IMG/VR virus record: IMGVR_UViG_3300045922_000354
Location: 1 to 20,979 of that record
Direction: 5' to 3' (one strand)
DNA: 20,979 nt
DNA from: a virus
The notes under the pieces are model-generated. The model was not told where the DNA came from, did no database searches, and worked only from the letters and a program-made list of their open reading frames with translations. Shown here piece by piece: positions 20,795-20,979 of this stretch; positions within the stretch are counted from its first letter, which is position 1; each line of letters opens with the position of its first letter. The position numbers and the translations under genes were made by a program.

Positions 20795-20979
20795 ATGAAT
20801 GAAATATTTAAGGAAACAAGAAAAATTGTCATCAGCGTACTTATTAGTTCGCTTGTTGGTTCGTTTATTGGTATTGCCAGTTTTTATATCACTACTCGTC
20901 TTGCTCTTGCTTCCCTTGATCTTCGAGTTACTGCGATCGAAACAGGACTTATTGAAATCAAAGATGCTTCGGTTCGAAA
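20795..20979 (+). CDS. Small membrane protein, start only (holin-like by position)
   Basis: ATG 20795 opens a frame that runs off the right edge after 61 codons. Residues 1-10 are charged (MNEIFKETRK). Residues 11-33 (IVISVLISSLVGSFIGIASFYI) form one strong transmembrane segment. The rest (LALASLDLRVTAIETGLIEI, then KDASVR) looks helical and heptad-like. A charged N-terminus, one membrane helix and a coiled-coil tail, right after the fibre genes, fits class III/IV-type holins or spanin-like lysis proteins, but it could be any small inner-membrane protein. No Shine-Dalgarno is visible (A/T-rich upstream), unlike most genes here. Confidence 0.6.
   Translation, partial: MNEIFKETRKIVISVLISSLVGSFIGIASFYITTRLALASLDLRVTAIETGLIEIKDASVR

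Noticed and set aside
1-20979. Recoded stop codon (UGA or UAG as sense)
   Set aside because: All large frames end normally with TAA, TAG or TGA close to the next gene, and none needs readthrough.

Overview
The window is a stretch of an AT-rich tailed-phage genome (Caudoviricetes). It holds nearly the whole virion morphogenesis region. The set of terminase large subunit, portal, scaffold, HK97-fold (SU10-type) capsid protein, head-tail adaptor, tail nozzle-like protein, fibres and a very large internal/ejection-type protein fits a short-tailed (podovirus-like) particle; no tape-measure, tail-tube or sheath gene is visible. Stops are TAA, TAG and one TGA, so the standard bacterial code applies. 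Strong Shine-Dalgarno sequences precede most genes. The host cannot be told from the sequence. No tRNA, rRNA, integrase, IS element or CRISPR array was found.

Layout. (1) Positions 1-4670, minus strand: a >=1171-aa ejection/polyvalent-type protein that runs off the left edge, preceded by a 377-aa coiled-coil protein with an NTGGGG microsatellite. (2) Positions 4671-4851: a divergent control region with an unusual interleaved inverted repeat. It drives (3) a lone plus-strand winged-helix gene (4852-5565). (4) Positions 5578-12950, minus strand, transcribed right to left: scaffold, major capsid protein, a 53-aa protein, an intrinsic terminator with a promoter after it, head-tail adaptor, nozzle-like protein, a fibre/baseplate-like protein and a polyglycine adhesin. 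(5) Positions 12951-13128: a second divergent promoter region. (6) Positions 13129 to the right edge, plus strand: terminase large subunit, a 49-aa coiled-coil protein, a GT-A glycosyltransferase overlapping a sigma-region-4-like HTH protein, portal, an Ig-like baseplate protein, a collagen/C1q-like fibre, a 40-aa protein, and the start of a one-helix membrane protein (holin-like by position).

How it works together. Scaffold, capsid and portal build the procapsid, TerL packages DNA, and adaptor and nozzle close the neck and tail. Two or three kinds of fibre (polyglycine adhesin, collagen/C1q fibre, BppU-like protein) provide host contact. The 377-aa and >=1171-aa proteins are the likely cargo ejected into the cell. 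The most unusual parts are the regulatory ones: the interleaved repeat in the leader of the winged-helix gene, iteron-like repeats inside that gene, a TTACCTAA motif shared by four minus-strand upstream regions, and a sigma-like gene coupled to a glycosyltransferase between TerL and portal. TerL/portal and scaffold/capsid are on opposite strands, an uncommon split of the head genes.
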